DNA of 64,000 nucleotides from NCBI RefSeq assembly GCF_015680405.1, contig NZ_JADLJS010000018.1, positions 1-64,000 of the forward strand, in the 5' to 3' direction. Made by a program: the position numbers and the translations under genes. The stretch is from Pseudomonas pudica (GTDB lineage: Bacteria > Pseudomonadota > Gammaproteobacteria > Pseudomonadales > Pseudomonadaceae). The notes under the pieces were generated by a model. That model was not told the origin of the DNA, made no database searches, and saw nothing but the letters and a program-made list of their open reading frames with translations. Every line of letters begins with the position of its first letter. Positions within the stretch are counted from its first letter, which is position 1. This document shows, piece after piece, positions 18,936-27,862 of this stretch.

Positions 18936-21443
18936 TCAACTCTCGCGTAAAACCGCCAACGGGCTGGCATTCAGCGCCCGCCGCGTCCCCAGCACCCCCG
19001 CACCGCCCACCAGCAACGCCCCTGCCAGCGGCAACAGCAGCAACCACACATGCGGGCTCCATTGCAGGTCGAAGGCATAGCGGTACAGCACCAGGGTAAT
19101 CAGCTCGCACCCGACCGCTGCCAGCAAGCCGCTGGCCGCACCCAGCAAGCCGAACTCGATCCGTCGCGCCTTGACAAGCAATGGCCGCGCCGCGCCCAGC
19201 GCACGTAGCAAGGCGCCCTGGCGGATGCGCTCGTCCAGCGTCGCCTGCAAGCCAGCGAACAGCACCGCCAACCCGGCTGCCAGCACGAACAGCAACACAT
19301 ATTCCACCGCCAGGGTCACCTGGGCGAGGATGCTGCGCAGCTGATCGAGCAAGGCGTCCACCTGCAGGATGGTCACCGCCGGGAATGCCCGTGACAGTGC
19401 CACCACATCCAGGTCATGGCCCGGTGCCAGATAGAAGCTGGTCAGGTAGGTGGTCGGCAGCCCCTGCAACGTGCCGGGCTGGAAGATCATGTAGAAGTTC
19501 GGCTGGAAGCTGTCCCAGTGCACGCTGCGCAGGCTGCTGACCCGGGCCTGGCGCTGCTGGCCGCCGATGTCGAAGGTCAGCAGGTCGCCCAGTTGCAGCT
19601 TCAGGCTGCTGGCCAGTTCCGCCTCCACCGACACACCGGGGATTTCATCTTCGGCGGGCAACGCCTGCCACCAGTTGCCACCCGTCAGTGCGTTGCCTTG
19701 GGGCAGTTCGGCTGCCCAGGTCAGGCTGAGGTCGCGCTGCACGGCGCGCTCGCCTGCCGAATCCTTGCTGACCACTTGCTGCACCGGTTGGTCGTTGATT
19801 CGCACCAGGCGGCCGGGTGTCACCGGGTACAGCGGTGCCGAGGTGGCATTGACCTGCTGCAAGTGTTGGGCGAAGGGCTCGCGATCATCCGGCAGGATGT
19901 TCAGGGCAAAATGGTTGGGTGCATCCTTGGGCAACTGCGCTTGCCAGGTGTCGAGCAGTTCCGCGCGCAGCAGCGCGACCAGGGCCATGGCCAGCAGGAT
20001 CAGGCCGAAGGCCAGGGCCTGGCCGGCAGCGGCCATGGGGTGGCGCAGCAGTTGGCCCAGCCCCAGGCGCCAGGTCAGTGGAGCCCCGGCCAGCAATTGG
20101 CGCAGGCTGCGCAAACCGAGCAGCAGCAGGCCGCCGAGCAGCAGTGCGGCGACCAGGCCGCCTCCGAGCAGTGCGAAGGTGAGCAGCAGGTCCAGGCTCA
20201 GGCGCCACATGATCAGGCCCAGGGCGAACAGGGCCGCGCCGTACACCAGCCAGCTGCTGGGCGGTATCGGCAGCAGGTCGCGGCGTAGCACGCGCAACGG
20301 CGGCACCTGACCCAGCGCGGCAATTGGCGGCAGGGCGAAGCCGGCCAGGGCCACCAGCCCCGTAGCGATGCCGGCCAGGGCCGGGACGATGCCACCTGCA
20401 GGCACCACGCTTGGCAGCAGGCCATGCAGCAGGCGGAACAGGCCCAGCTGGGCCAGCCAGCCGAGCAGGGCGCCGACCAGCGCGGCGACCAGGCCAAGCA
20501 TGGCCAATTGCAGGCAGTACAGGCCCAGTGCCTGGCGGCGCGAAAGGCCCAGGCAGCGCAGCAGGGCGCTGGCGTCCAGGCGGCGTGCGGCATAGCGGCT
20601 GGCAGACAGGGCAACGGCGACGCCTGCCAGCAGCACCGCCACCAGGCTGGCCATGTTCAGGTAGCGCTCGGCCTTGCCCAGGGCGCCGCCGACCTGCTGG
20701 TTGCCATCGCGGGTGTCGCGCAGGCGCTGGTTGGCGGCCAGGTCCTTTTTCAGCGCACCGCGGTACTGCGCCAACGCTTCGGCATCGCCGCGCCACAGGT
20801 CGCGGTAGGTGACCCGGCTGCCCGGTTGAATCACGCCGGTGGCCTGCAGATCGGCCAGGTTCATCATTACCCGTGGGGTAAGGCTGTAGAAGTTGTTGGC
20901 GCGGTCCGGTTCGTAGGTGAGTACGCGGGTCATGCGCAGCGTCTTCATGCCCACATCGATGCTGTCGCCAACCTTAAGCCCCAGTGCCGCCAGCAAGCGT
21001 GGCTCGACCCATGCTTCGCCAGGTGCCGGGCCACCGCCCGGGGTTTCTGCTGCATAGGGCTCCGCGGCACTGCGCACTTGCCCGCGCAACGGATAGGCAC
21101 CATCGGCAGCCTTGACGCTGGACAGCTGGATGCCGTTGTCGCCGCCGACCACGCTGGTGAACTCGACCACCTGAGCGTGGCGCAAGCCAAGCGCCTTGCC
21201 GGCCTCGATCTGCTGGTCGCGGGCCGGTGCACTGCCCTGCACCACCAGGTCGGCACCCAGGAACTCGCTGGCGCGCAGTTGCATGGCGCCGTTGAGGCGG
21301 GCACCGAAATAGCCGATGGCAGTGCTGGCCGCCACCGCCACCAGCAGGGCGAAGAACAGCACGCGCACTTCGCTGGCGCGAATGTCGCGCAGCAGCTGGC
21401 GCAGGGCCAGGCCGCACAGGCGGGACAGCGGCATGTGGTTCAT
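18936..21443 (-). CDS. FtsX-like ABC transporter permease (YbbP type)
   Basis: The 835-residue membrane protein has an N-terminal helix, a large periplasmic region, a central cluster of hydrophobic segments (about 260-500) and two FtsX-like permease modules, with the last three helices at about 710-825. This is the architecture of YbbP-type permeases of the LolCDE/MacB class, which move lipophilic or envelope substrates. Its start overlaps the stop of the upstream ATPase gene (shared base 21443), with GGAGG before the ATG, so the two subunits are translationally coupled. Substrate unknown. Confidence 0.9.
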   Translation of the reverse strand: MNHMPLSRLCGLALRQLLRDIRASEVRVLFFALLVAVAASTAIGYFGARLNGAMQLRASEFLGADLVVQGSAPARDQQIEAGKALGLRHAQVVEFTSVVGGDNGIQLSSVKAADGAYPLRGQVRSAAEPYAAETPGGGPAPGEAWVEPRLLAALGLKVGDSIDVGMKTLRMTRVLTYEPDRANNFYSLTPRVMMNLADLQATGVIQPGSRVTYRDLWRGDAEALAQYRGALKKDLAANQRLRDTRDGNQQVGGALGKAERYLNMASLVAVLLAGVAVALSASRYAARRLDASALLRCLGLSRRQALGLYCLQLAMLGLVAALVGALLGWLAQLGLFRLLHGLLPSVVPAGGIVPALAGIATGLVALAGFALPPIAALGQVPPLRVLRRDLLPIPPSSWLVYGAALFALGLIMWRLSLDLLLTFALLGGGLVAALLLGGLLLLGLRSLRQLLAGAPLTWRLGLGQLLRHPMAAAGQALAFGLILLAMALVALLRAELLDTWQAQLPKDAPNHFALNILPDDREPFAQHLQQVNATSAPLYPVTPGRLVRINDQPVQQVVSKDSAGERAVQRDLSLTWAAELPQGNALTGGNWWQALPAEDEIPGVSVEAELASSLKLQLGDLLTFDIGGQQRQARVSSLRSVHWDSFQPNFYMIFQPGTLQGLPTTYLTSFYLAPGHDLDVVALSRAFPAVTILQVDALLDQLRSILAQVTLAVEYVLLFVLAAGLAVLFAGLQATLDERIRQGALLRALGAARPLLVKARRIEFGLLGAASGLLAAVGCELITLVLYRYAFDLQWSPHVWLLLLPLAGALLVGGAGVLGTRRALNASPLAVLRES

Positions 21444-22126
21444 CAGGCCTCCACCGGCGCCACCAGGCGGCCTGCATCCAGGCGGATCTGGCGGCGGCAG
21501 CGCCGGGCCAGGCGTTCATCATGGGTAACCAGCACCAGAGTGGTACCGCGTTCCTTGTTCAGTTCGAACAGCAGGTCGCTGATGCGTTCGCCGGTGTGGC
21601 TGTCTAGGTTGCCGGTGGGCTCGTCGGCGAACAGCACCGCCGGTTGCGCGGCAAAGGCACGGGCAATGGCCACCCGTTGCTGTTCGCCACCCGAAAGCTG
21701 GCGCGGGGTGTGGCTCAGGCGCTTGCCCAGGCCGACCCGTTCGAGGAGGGTGCGCGCGTGTTCGCGGGCATCGCGACGGCCGTCCAGCTCCAGCGGCAGC
21801 ATGACGTTTTCCAGGGCGTTGAGGCTGTCGAGCAGCTGGAACGACTGGAACACAAAGCCTACATGCTCGGCGCGCACCCGCGCGCGTTGGTCTTCATCCA
21901 GCGGCCCCAGGTCGTGGCCAGCGAGGATGACTTTGCCGGCACTGGGCTGGTCGAGGCCGGCGAGCAGGCCGAGCAGGGTAGACTTGCCCGAGCCCGAGGC
22001 GCCGACGATGGCCAGGCTGTCGCCCTGGGCCAGGTCGAGGGACAGCGCGTGCAGGATGGTCAGGTCACCTTCCGCGCTGGGGACCACTTTGCTAAGGTTC
22101 TGCGCAACGAGAATGCTGGGGCCCAT
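21443..22126 (-). CDS. ABC transporter ATP-binding protein (YbbA type)
   Basis: The 227-residue ATPase has Walker A GASGSGKST (about 42-50), the signature motif LSGGEQQR, Walker B AVLFADEP with TGNLDS, and the switch histidine in LVTHDE. It belongs to the LolD/MacB-like class and pairs with the downstream permease. The ATG at 22126 begins MGPSILVAQNLSK; the reading frame extends upstream but runs into the opposing tesA gene. Only 10 bases separate the two divergent start codons. Confidence 0.94.
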   Translation of the reverse strand: MGPSILVAQNLSKVVPSAEGDLTILHALSLDLAQGDSLAIVGASGSGKSTLLGLLAGLDQPSAGKVILAGHDLGPLDEDQRARVRAEHVGFVFQSFQLLDSLNALENVMLPLELDGRRDAREHARTLLERVGLGKRLSHTPRQLSGGEQQRVAIARAFAAQPAVLFADEPTGNLDSHTGERISDLLFELNKERGTTLVLVTHDERLARRCRRQIRLDAGRLVAPVEA

Positions 22127-22136
22127 GGAGAATCCG

Positions 22137-22742
22137 ATGCGAGTGTGGTGGTTGAGTGCCGGTCTGGCCCTGTATTGCCTGGCCCAGAGCGCGGCGGCGG
22201 GAACACTGCTGATTGTCGGCGATAGTATCAGCGCCGGTTTTGGCCTGGATACCCGCCAGGGCTGGGTTTCCCTGTTGCAGACCCGCCTGCTGGAAGAAGG
22301 TTTCGACGACAAGGTGGTCAATGCGTCGATCAGCGGCGACACCAGTGCAGGTGGCCAGGCGCGGCTGCCGGCGCTGCTTGCAGCGCACAAGCCGAGCCTG
22401 GTGGTGCTGGAGCTGGGCGGCAATGATGGCTTGCGCGGGCAGTCGCCAGCGCAATTGCAACAAAATCTTGCCTCAATGATCGAGAGTGCGCGCAAGGCCG
22501 GTGCCAAGGTGGTGCTGCTGGGCATGCGCCTGCCGCCCAATTATGGCGTGCGCTACACCACCGCCTTCGCCCAGGTCTATGAACAGCTGGCTGCCGAAAA
22601 ACAGGTTCCGCTGGTGCCATTTTTCCTCGAGGGGGTAGGGGGCGTGCCTGAGTTGATGCAGGCGGATGGCATTCACCCGGCTCAGGCCGCCCAGCAGCGC
22701 CTGCTGGAAAATGCCTGGCCGGCGATAAAACCCTTGCTCTGA
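22137..22742 (+). CDS. tesA: Arylesterase / multifunctional acyl-CoA thioesterase I
   Basis: TesA is a periplasmic SGNH hydrolase acting on esters and acyl thioesters. The 201-residue product has a signal peptide (to about Ala21), block I GDSISAGFG with nucleophile Ser30, the oxyanion Gly in ISGDTSAGG, Asn in ELGGNDGLRG and the C-terminal Asp/His in ADGIHP. The ATG follows GGAG at 22127-22130, directly against the start codon of the divergent ATPase gene, so its promoter must lie inside that gene. The tesA-ybbA arrangement is conserved in gammaproteobacteria. Confidence 0.95.
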   Translation: MRVWWLSAGLALYCLAQSAAAGTLLIVGDSISAGFGLDTRQGWVSLLQTRLLEEGFDDKVVNASISGDTSAGGQARLPALLAAHKPSLVVLELGGNDGLRGQSPAQLQQNLASMIESARKAGAKVVLLGMRLPPNYGVRYTTAFAQVYEQLAAEKQVPLVPFFLEGVGGVPELMQADGIHPAQAAQQRLLENAWPAIKPLL

Positions 22743-22800
22743 TGCTTTAAACGGCGCCGTCTTTCGGCTAATGTTGCGCCCCCCGTTTCGAGTGCCACCA

Positions 22801-23091
22801 ATGCCGCGCCCTGCCTGGTCCCTTTATGCCTACCAACTGATCGAGCCTGATGAGCAGCTCGACCTGTTCGCCTGCCAGGAAATCCGCGTCCACCTCGTGG
22901 CCCGACAGCTCGAGCTGGGCGTACCGGCCGACCGCACTCTGTGCGGTGGCCTGCTGCCTGCGCAACCGCGCTGGTCGGGGGTACCGCGCTCGATCTACCG
23001 CGACGGCCGCCTGTGCGACCTGTGCCGCGCGATCCTCGATGCCCAGCGGCGCGGCATGCGCCCGGTGTGGCCGGAGCTGCAGGGCGGCTGA
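22801..23091 (+). CDS. Conserved hypothetical protein, Cys-containing
   Basis: The 96-residue product has no signal peptide or membrane segment. Cysteines occur at FACQE, TLCGG and RLCDLCRA; the CxxC near the end could bind metal. I do not recognise a family. The gene lies 58 bases after tesA in the same direction without a visible terminator, so it may be read with tesA. No clear Shine-Dalgarno sequence precedes the ATG, so the start is uncertain. Confidence 0.65.
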   Translation: MPRPAWSLYAYQLIEPDEQLDLFACQEIRVHLVARQLELGVPADRTLCGGLLPAQPRWSGVPRSIYRDGRLCDLCRAILDAQRRGMRPVWPELQGG

Positions 23092-23202
23092 ACACCGCAC
23101 CTTTCATCATCTGGAACGCTTGCATGGCGCCAATGCCTCCCGCTTGCATCGGCGCAGGTGTACAATCGATTCTCTTGACCCACCTTTCGAAGGATTTACC
23201 GG

Positions 23203-24180
23203 ATGTTGCCGCGCTTTCCTGCCGTCACCCGTAGCCTGTCCCTGGCCGCCCTGCTGGTAGCAGGCCCCGCTGCTGCGCTGGAGCTGCCATTGCCACCACC
23301 CGGTGAAGACATCATCGGCCAGGTGCATGTGATCAAGGCAAAGTACGAGGACACGTTCGCCGATATCGGCACCGCCAACGACCTCGGCTACCTGGAAATG
23401 ATCGCCGCCAACCCGGGCGTGGATCCATGGCTGCCAGGTGCCGGCACCGAGATCATCCTGCCGACCCGCTACATCCTGCCGCCGGGCCCGCGTGAGGGCA
23501 TCGTCATCAACCTGGCCGAATACCGCATGTACTACTTCCCGAAAGGGCAGAACGTGGTGCATACCTTCCCTCTGGGTATTGGCCGTGAAGGCTGGGGTTC
23601 GCCGATCGCCAATACCAAGATCACCGCCAAGACGCCGAACCCGACCTGGACCCCTCCAGCGTCGATCCGTGCCGAGCACGCGGCTGACGGTGACATCCTG
23701 CCGAGCGTGGTGCCGGCCGGCCCGGACAACCCGCTGGGGCCGTTCAAGTTCACCCTTGGCGTACCGGGTTACCTGATTCATGGTTCGAACAAGAAATTCG
23801 GCATTGGCATGCGTACCAGTCACGGTTGCTTCCGCATGCTCAACAACAACGTGCTGGAACTGTCGAAGATGGTGCCGGTGGGTACGCCGGTGCGCATCAT
23901 CAATGAGCCCTACAAGTTCGGTATCAGTGGCGGAAAGGTCTATCTGGAGGCGCACACGCCGTTGGACGACCAGGGTAATCCGTCGGTGGTCGATAAACAC
24001 ACTGCTGTTATCAACGCCTTGCTCAAGCGTGAAGATCTGGCAAATAACCTACGCATGAACTGGGACATGGTGCGTGACGTGGTGGCCGCGGAAGATGGCA
24101 TGCCTGTGGAAATTGCCGTGCCGGCCGAAAGCCAGGGTGGGGCACCGATGGTTTCGAGCATTCCGCCCGAACTGCAGTAA
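23203..24180 (+). CDS. L,D-transpeptidase family protein (YkuD fold)
   Basis: L,D-transpeptidases form meso-DAP cross-links or attach outer-membrane lipoprotein to peptidoglycan. The 325-residue product has a signal peptide (cleavage near ALEL), a LysM-like segment (about 38-95), and the YkuD domain (about 97-230) with His193 in LIHGSN and catalytic Cys209 in SHGCFRM. The ATG follows AAGGATTTACCGG. The neighbour oprI encodes the Braun-type lipoprotein such an enzyme could anchor; this link is inferred from adjacency and family knowledge. Confidence 0.93.
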   Translation: MLPRFPAVTRSLSLAALLVAGPAAALELPLPPPGEDIIGQVHVIKAKYEDTFADIGTANDLGYLEMIAANPGVDPWLPGAGTEIILPTRYILPPGPREGIVINLAEYRMYYFPKGQNVVHTFPLGIGREGWGSPIANTKITAKTPNPTWTPPASIRAEHAADGDILPSVVPAGPDNPLGPFKFTLGVPGYLIHGSNKKFGIGMRTSHGCFRMLNNNVLELSKMVPVGTPVRIINEPYKFGISGGKVYLEAHTPLDDQGNPSVVDKHTAVINALLKREDLANNLRMNWDMVRDVVAAEDGMPVEIAVPAESQGGAPMVSSIPPELQ

Positions 24181-24199
24181 GGTAATTGCGACACACCCG

Positions 24200-24228
24200 G
24201 GCCTGCCTTAGTGCAGGCCTTTTCGTTT
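24200..24228 (+). terminator. Rho-independent terminator after the L,D-transpeptidase gene
   Basis: GGCCTGC / GCAGGCC with a 6-base loop is followed by TTTTCGTTT. Confidence 0.8.
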
Positions 24229-24259
24229 CTGCCAGGCGCGTTTGCTTGTGTACCGGCAA

Positions 24260-24290
24260 TAAAAAAGCCGACCCACAAGTGGGTCGGCTC
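24260..24290 (-). terminator. Rho-independent terminator of oprI
   Basis: AGCCGACCCAC / GTGGGTCGGCT (24266-24289) form a near-perfect stem; read on the minus strand it is followed by six T (24260-24265). Confidence 0.85.
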
Positions 24291-24311
24291 CATAACAATC
24301 CGTGAGGATTA

Positions 24312-24563
24312 TTACTTGCGGCTGGCTTTGTCCAGCATACGCAGAGCGCGCTCGTTGGCTTCGTCAGCGGTCTGCTGAGCCTTCTGAGCGGCTGCCAGTG
24401 CGTCGTCAGCCTTACGGTAGGCTTCGTCTGCACGAGCTTGAGCGCGAGCTGCTGCGTCTTCAGTCGCAGTCAGACGAGCTTCGGTTTCTTTGGATACGCT
24501 GCTGCAACCGGTAGCCAGAACTGCGGCCAGAGCCAGAGCAGAGAATTTCAGAACGTTGTTCAT
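24312..24563 (-). CDS. oprI: Outer membrane lipoprotein OprI (Lpp family)
   Basis: OprI is the abundant small outer-membrane lipoprotein of Pseudomonas. The 83-residue product has a lipobox ATGC with Ser after Cys20, a long Ala-rich helix with heptad spacing that forms a coiled coil, and a C-terminal Arg-Lys (KASRK) that can be joined to peptidoglycan. The ATG at 24563 follows AAGGGGAACACG. Codon choice is strongly biased, as expected for a very highly expressed gene. It has its own terminator and an AT-rich promoter region. Confidence 0.97.
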   Translation of the reverse strand: MNNVLKFSALALAAVLATGCSSVSKETEARLTATEDAAARAQARADEAYRKADDALAAAQKAQQTADEANERALRMLDKASRK

Positions 24564-24630
24564 CGTGTTCCCCTTCAAGGACTTTCTATTAAATAGCCAT
24601 CTCTCGGAAAAGAGAAACTGGCCGGCGTAC

Positions 24631-24658
24631 ATAGTACCCATTACTTGTAGTAAGTAAA
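24631..24658 (-). promoter_or_regulatory. Putative oprI promoter
   Basis: On the minus strand TTTACT (24653-24658) and TACTAT (24631-24636) are 16 bases apart. The inverted repeat TTACT-TGT-AGTAA at 24641-24653 lies in the spacer. The whole stretch 24564-24830 is AT-rich and contains no gene; the part up to 25071 holds only a 14-bp palindrome. Confidence 0.4.
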
Positions 24659-24955
24659 CTGACTAAGCGCAAGAACTGCAAAAAAAATGTTGCTTGACGC
24701 CTTTCCGACAAGATTTGCGACACGCCTGTGAAAAAAACGTACAGGGTTCGCAAGCGACTGTAGTACAGGAACTTTTTTGTTGAACTAAGGGTGACTTTAA
24801 CTGTCCTTCAGCGTCTTAAGCCCTAGTACACCGGGTGGCTTCCTGGTGCGCTGGCAAGAATGACATCTGGCCGCATTTTCGCCATTTTTAACCGCCACCA
24901 CCTTGAGCAATCCCGCCTGCGGCGCCTACTATCTTGTGAGTGCCACAGGATCCGA

Positions 24956-24969
24956 ACGATTGCAATCGT
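24956..24969. promoter_or_regulatory. 14-bp perfect palindrome upstream of the GNAT gene
   Basis: ACGATTGCAATCGT is self-complementary and lies 103 bases before the GNAT start in a gene-free stretch. It is a candidate operator; no regulator can be named. Confidence 0.35.
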
Positions 24970-25071
24970 CCAGTGGTCGAAGGGGCAACAGGTGGCGTAG
25001 AGGATTCTGTGCCGGATAAACCACCATCGGTTAAGGTATGGGTCTGCCGAGTAGACCTGCGAGGAGTAGTG

Positions 25072-25353
25072 ATGAGCGAAGCGCTGACCATCCACCATGA
25101 CCAGGCCGGTCATCAGTTCGAGACCAGCGTGGACGGTCATCGTGCCTATCTGACGTACATGGACCTGGGCAAGCAGACGCTGGACATCTATCGCACCTTC
25201 GTACCCAACGCCCTGCGCGGCCGCGGGATTGCTGCCGCCCTGACCGAACGGGCCCTGGAGTACGCTGACCAGATGGGCTACACGGTGATTCCGTCCTGCT
25301 CGTACGTGGAGCGCTACATGGAGCGCCAGCAACGGCATTCGAGCAAGGTCTGA
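25072..25353 (+). CDS. Small GNAT family N-acetyltransferase-like protein
   Basis: The 93-residue product matches the short NATD1/YjdJ-type GNAT domain: a beta-rich N-terminus (HHDQAGHQFETSVDGHRAYLTYMD), then the acetyl-CoA-binding loop ALRGRGIAAALTERALEYA and the final VIPSCSYVERYMER. Substrate unknown. GAGGAG stands 7 bases before the ATG. An upstream in-frame start at 24940 would run through the palindrome region and is not supported by family length. Confidence 0.85.
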   Translation: MSEALTIHHDQAGHQFETSVDGHRAYLTYMDLGKQTLDIYRTFVPNALRGRGIAAALTERALEYADQMGYTVIPSCSYVERYMERQQRHSSKV

Positions 25354-25363
25354 TTCTGTAAAA

Positions 25364-25477
25364 AAAGCGGGGCCGCTTCGCGTCCATCGCCGGCAAGCTG
25401 GCTCCCACACGTACGGCGAAACGCCTGAAATGTGGGGGCTGGCTTTCCGGCGATGGGGCGCGAAGCGGCCCCGCTTT
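25364..25477. terminator. Large REP-containing hairpin, probable bidirectional terminator
   Basis: Outer arms AAAGCGGGGCCGCTTCGCG (25364-25382) and its exact complement (25459-25477) enclose an inner imperfect REP pair of the ATCGCCGGCAAGC type. It separates the convergent GNAT and DAHP synthase genes, with T-runs on both sides. Confidence 0.75.
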
Positions 25478-25483
25478 CTTGTA

Positions 25484-26560
25484 TCAGCCGCGCTTGCGCT
25501 GCGGCAGCACATCCTTCAGCTTGGCACGCATGCTGCGCAAGGTCTTTTCGGTAGCCGACCAGTCGATGCAGGCATCGGTGATCGACACGCCGTACTGCAA
25601 ATCGTCCAGGTTCTTCGGAATCGACTGGCAGCCCCAGTTCAGGTGGCTTTCGACCATCAGGCCGATGATCGACTGGTTGCCTTCGAGGATCTGGTTGGCG
25701 ACGTTCTCCATTACCAGCGGTTGCAGGGCCGGGTCCTTGTTGGAGTTGGCGTGGCTGCAGTCGACCATGATGTTGGCCTTGATCTTGGCCTTGGCCAGGT
25801 CCTGCTCGCATAGGGCGACGCTGACCGAATCGTAGTTCGGCTTGCCGTTGCCGCCGCGCAGTACCACGTGGCCGTACGGGTTGCCCTTGGTGGTGACGAT
25901 CGACACGCCGCCTTCCTGGTTGATGCCAAGGAAGCGGTGCGGCTTGGACACCGACTGCAGGGCGTTGATGGCAACGGTCAGGCCGCCGTCGGTGCCGTTC
26001 TTGAAGCCGACCGCCGAGGACAGGCCCGATGCCATTTCGCGGTGGGTCTGCGATTCGGTGGTGCGGGCGCCGATGGCCGACCAGCTGATCAGGTCCTGCA
26101 GGTACTGCGGGGAAATCGGGTCGAGTGCTTCGGTGGCGGTCGGCAGGCCCATTTCGGCCAGGTCCAGCAGCAGCTTGCGGCCGATGTGCAGGCCATCCTG
26201 GATCTTGAACGAGTCATCCAGGTACGGGTCGTTGATCAGGCCTTTCCAGCCGACGGTGGTGCGCGGCTTCTCGAAATACACGCGCATGACCAGGTACAGT
26301 GTGTCGGACACTTCCTCGGCCAGCACTTTCAGGCGCTCGGCATATTCGTGGGCGGCCTTGATGTCGTGGATCGAGCAAGGGCCGACCACGACGAACAGGC
26401 GATGGTCCTTGCCGTCGAGAATATTGCGCACCACTTCACGGCCGGCAGTAACGGTCTGCAGGGCCTTGGCGCTGAGGGGTAGTTCCTTCTTGAGTTGATC
26501 AGGAGTGATCAGGGTCTCGTTGGAGGCAACGTTCAAGTCATCGATCGGTAAATCAGCCAT
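25484..26560 (-). CDS. 3-deoxy-7-phosphoheptulonate synthase (DAHP synthase, class I)
   Basis: This enzyme joins phosphoenolpyruvate and erythrose 4-phosphate in the first step of aromatic amino acid synthesis. The 358-residue product has family motifs VVGPCSIHD, MRVYFEKPRTTVGWKGLINDP, GARTTESQTHREMASGLS and DCSHANSNKD. It is of the AroF/AroG/AroH type; which feedback amino acid it senses cannot be fixed from sequence. The ATG at 26560 begins MADLPIDDLNV; an upstream TTG is in a less plausible context. Confidence 0.95.
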   Translation of the reverse strand: MADLPIDDLNVASNETLITPDQLKKELPLSAKALQTVTAGREVVRNILDGKDHRLFVVVGPCSIHDIKAAHEYAERLKVLAEEVSDTLYLVMRVYFEKPRTTVGWKGLINDPYLDDSFKIQDGLHIGRKLLLDLAEMGLPTATEALDPISPQYLQDLISWSAIGARTTESQTHREMASGLSSAVGFKNGTDGGLTVAINALQSVSKPHRFLGINQEGGVSIVTTKGNPYGHVVLRGGNGKPNYDSVSVALCEQDLAKAKIKANIMVDCSHANSNKDPALQPLVMENVANQILEGNQSIIGLMVESHLNWGCQSIPKNLDDLQYGVSITDACIDWSATEKTLRSMRAKLKDVLPQRKRG

Positions 26561-26791
26561 CGTGTTACTCGTCAGGTCACGGGTGCCGGCCGCCAACTAT
26601 CCCCGTGCGGCCCAGCAGCAAGAATAATCGCAGCGGGGAGCCGAACCTTAGCGCGTTACAGGTGGCGCGACAATGGGCTGGGCCCAGTCCGTGTGGGGTT
26701 TTTCCGAGATGGCAGGTGTTTGTCGTGCATGGGCTGCCCAGCGCTGCGCAACCTGTGTAAAAAGAGGGCTGACTTTTACCTGGAGATCGGC

Positions 26792-27739
26792 ATGCATTCG
26801 CACACACCACGTATCGGCATCATCGGCAGTGGCGCCATCGGCGGCTTCTATGGGTTGATGCTGGCCCGGGCCGGCTTCGATGTGCATTTTCTGTTGCGCA
26901 GCGAGTACGAGGTTGTTCGCGAGAAGGGGTTGGCCCTGGACAGTGCCGTGCATGGCAACTTGCAGATGAAGGTGCAGGCCTATGCCAGTGTCGCCGACAT
27001 GCCGCCCTGCGACTGGCTGCTGGTGGGGGCCAAGGCCACCAGCAATGACCAGCTGGCGCCGCTGATCGTGCAGGTGGCCGCACCTGGCGCCAAGGTGGTG
27101 CTGCTGCAGAACGGCCTGGGCGTGGAAGAGCAGTTGCGCCCTGCCTTGCGCAGTGACATGCACCTGCTCGGCGGCCTGTGTTTCATCTGCGTCAACCGCC
27201 AGGCGCCCGGTGTGATCCGCCATCAGGCCCTGGGTGCGGTCAACCTCGGTTACCACAGCGGGCCGGCCAACGATGGCGGTGCTGCACTGGTCAATGAAGG
27301 CGCGGGGCTGTTCCGGGCTGCGGGCATCGACTCGCAGGCCATGCCCGACCTGGTCCAGGCACGCTGGCAGAAGCTGGTTTGGAACGTGCCTTACAACGGC
27401 CTGTCGGTGCTGCTCGGTGCCAGCACCACGCCGCTGATGGCCGACAGCCATGGCCGCGCCCTGATTCAGGCCTTGATGGCCGAGGTGGTCCAGGGGGCGG
27501 CGGCGTGTGGCCATGTATTGCCCGAAGGGTATGCCGAGCACCTGTTCCAGGTGACCGAGCGCATGCCCGATTACTGGCCCAGCATGTACCACGACCATGT
27601 CCACAAGCGCCCGCTGGAACTGCAGGCCATCTATGCAGAGCCATTGGCACAGGCGCGTGCGGCGGGCTGCCACTTGCCGCGCATGGAGATGCTGTACCAG
27701 GCGCTGGCTTTCATCGACCGGGGCCAACAGACCCGCTGA
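26792..27739 (+). CDS. panE: 2-dehydropantoate 2-reductase (ketopantoate reductase)
   Basis: The enzyme reduces ketopantoate to pantoate with NADPH in pantothenate synthesis. The 315-residue product has an N-terminal Rossmann fold with GIIGSGAIGGFYG and a C-terminal helical domain with the conserved Lys in ARWQKLVWNVPYNGLSVLL. The ATG follows GGAGATCGG. Pseudomonas genomes carry several PanE/ApbA paralogues, so the exact substrate is less certain than the fold. The universal stress gene follows in the same direction. Confidence 0.85.
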   Translation: MHSHTPRIGIIGSGAIGGFYGLMLARAGFDVHFLLRSEYEVVREKGLALDSAVHGNLQMKVQAYASVADMPPCDWLLVGAKATSNDQLAPLIVQVAAPGAKVVLLQNGLGVEEQLRPALRSDMHLLGGLCFICVNRQAPGVIRHQALGAVNLGYHSGPANDGGAALVNEGAGLFRAAGIDSQAMPDLVQARWQKLVWNVPYNGLSVLLGASTTPLMADSHGRALIQALMAEVVQGAAACGHVLPEGYAEHLFQVTERMPDYWPSMYHDHVHKRPLELQAIYAEPLAQARAAGCHLPRMEMLYQALAFIDRGQQTR

Positions 27740-27862
27740 GGGTGGCGCTGGCGCTGCCGGGCCCTCCAGCCCGCATCACCAGCACGCCGGACGGCAAAGC
27801 GTGCGTCCGGCGCGCTGCTAAGCTGAAGCTTGCTCTGCCGCAGCGGCAGTCGAGGAGGTCGA

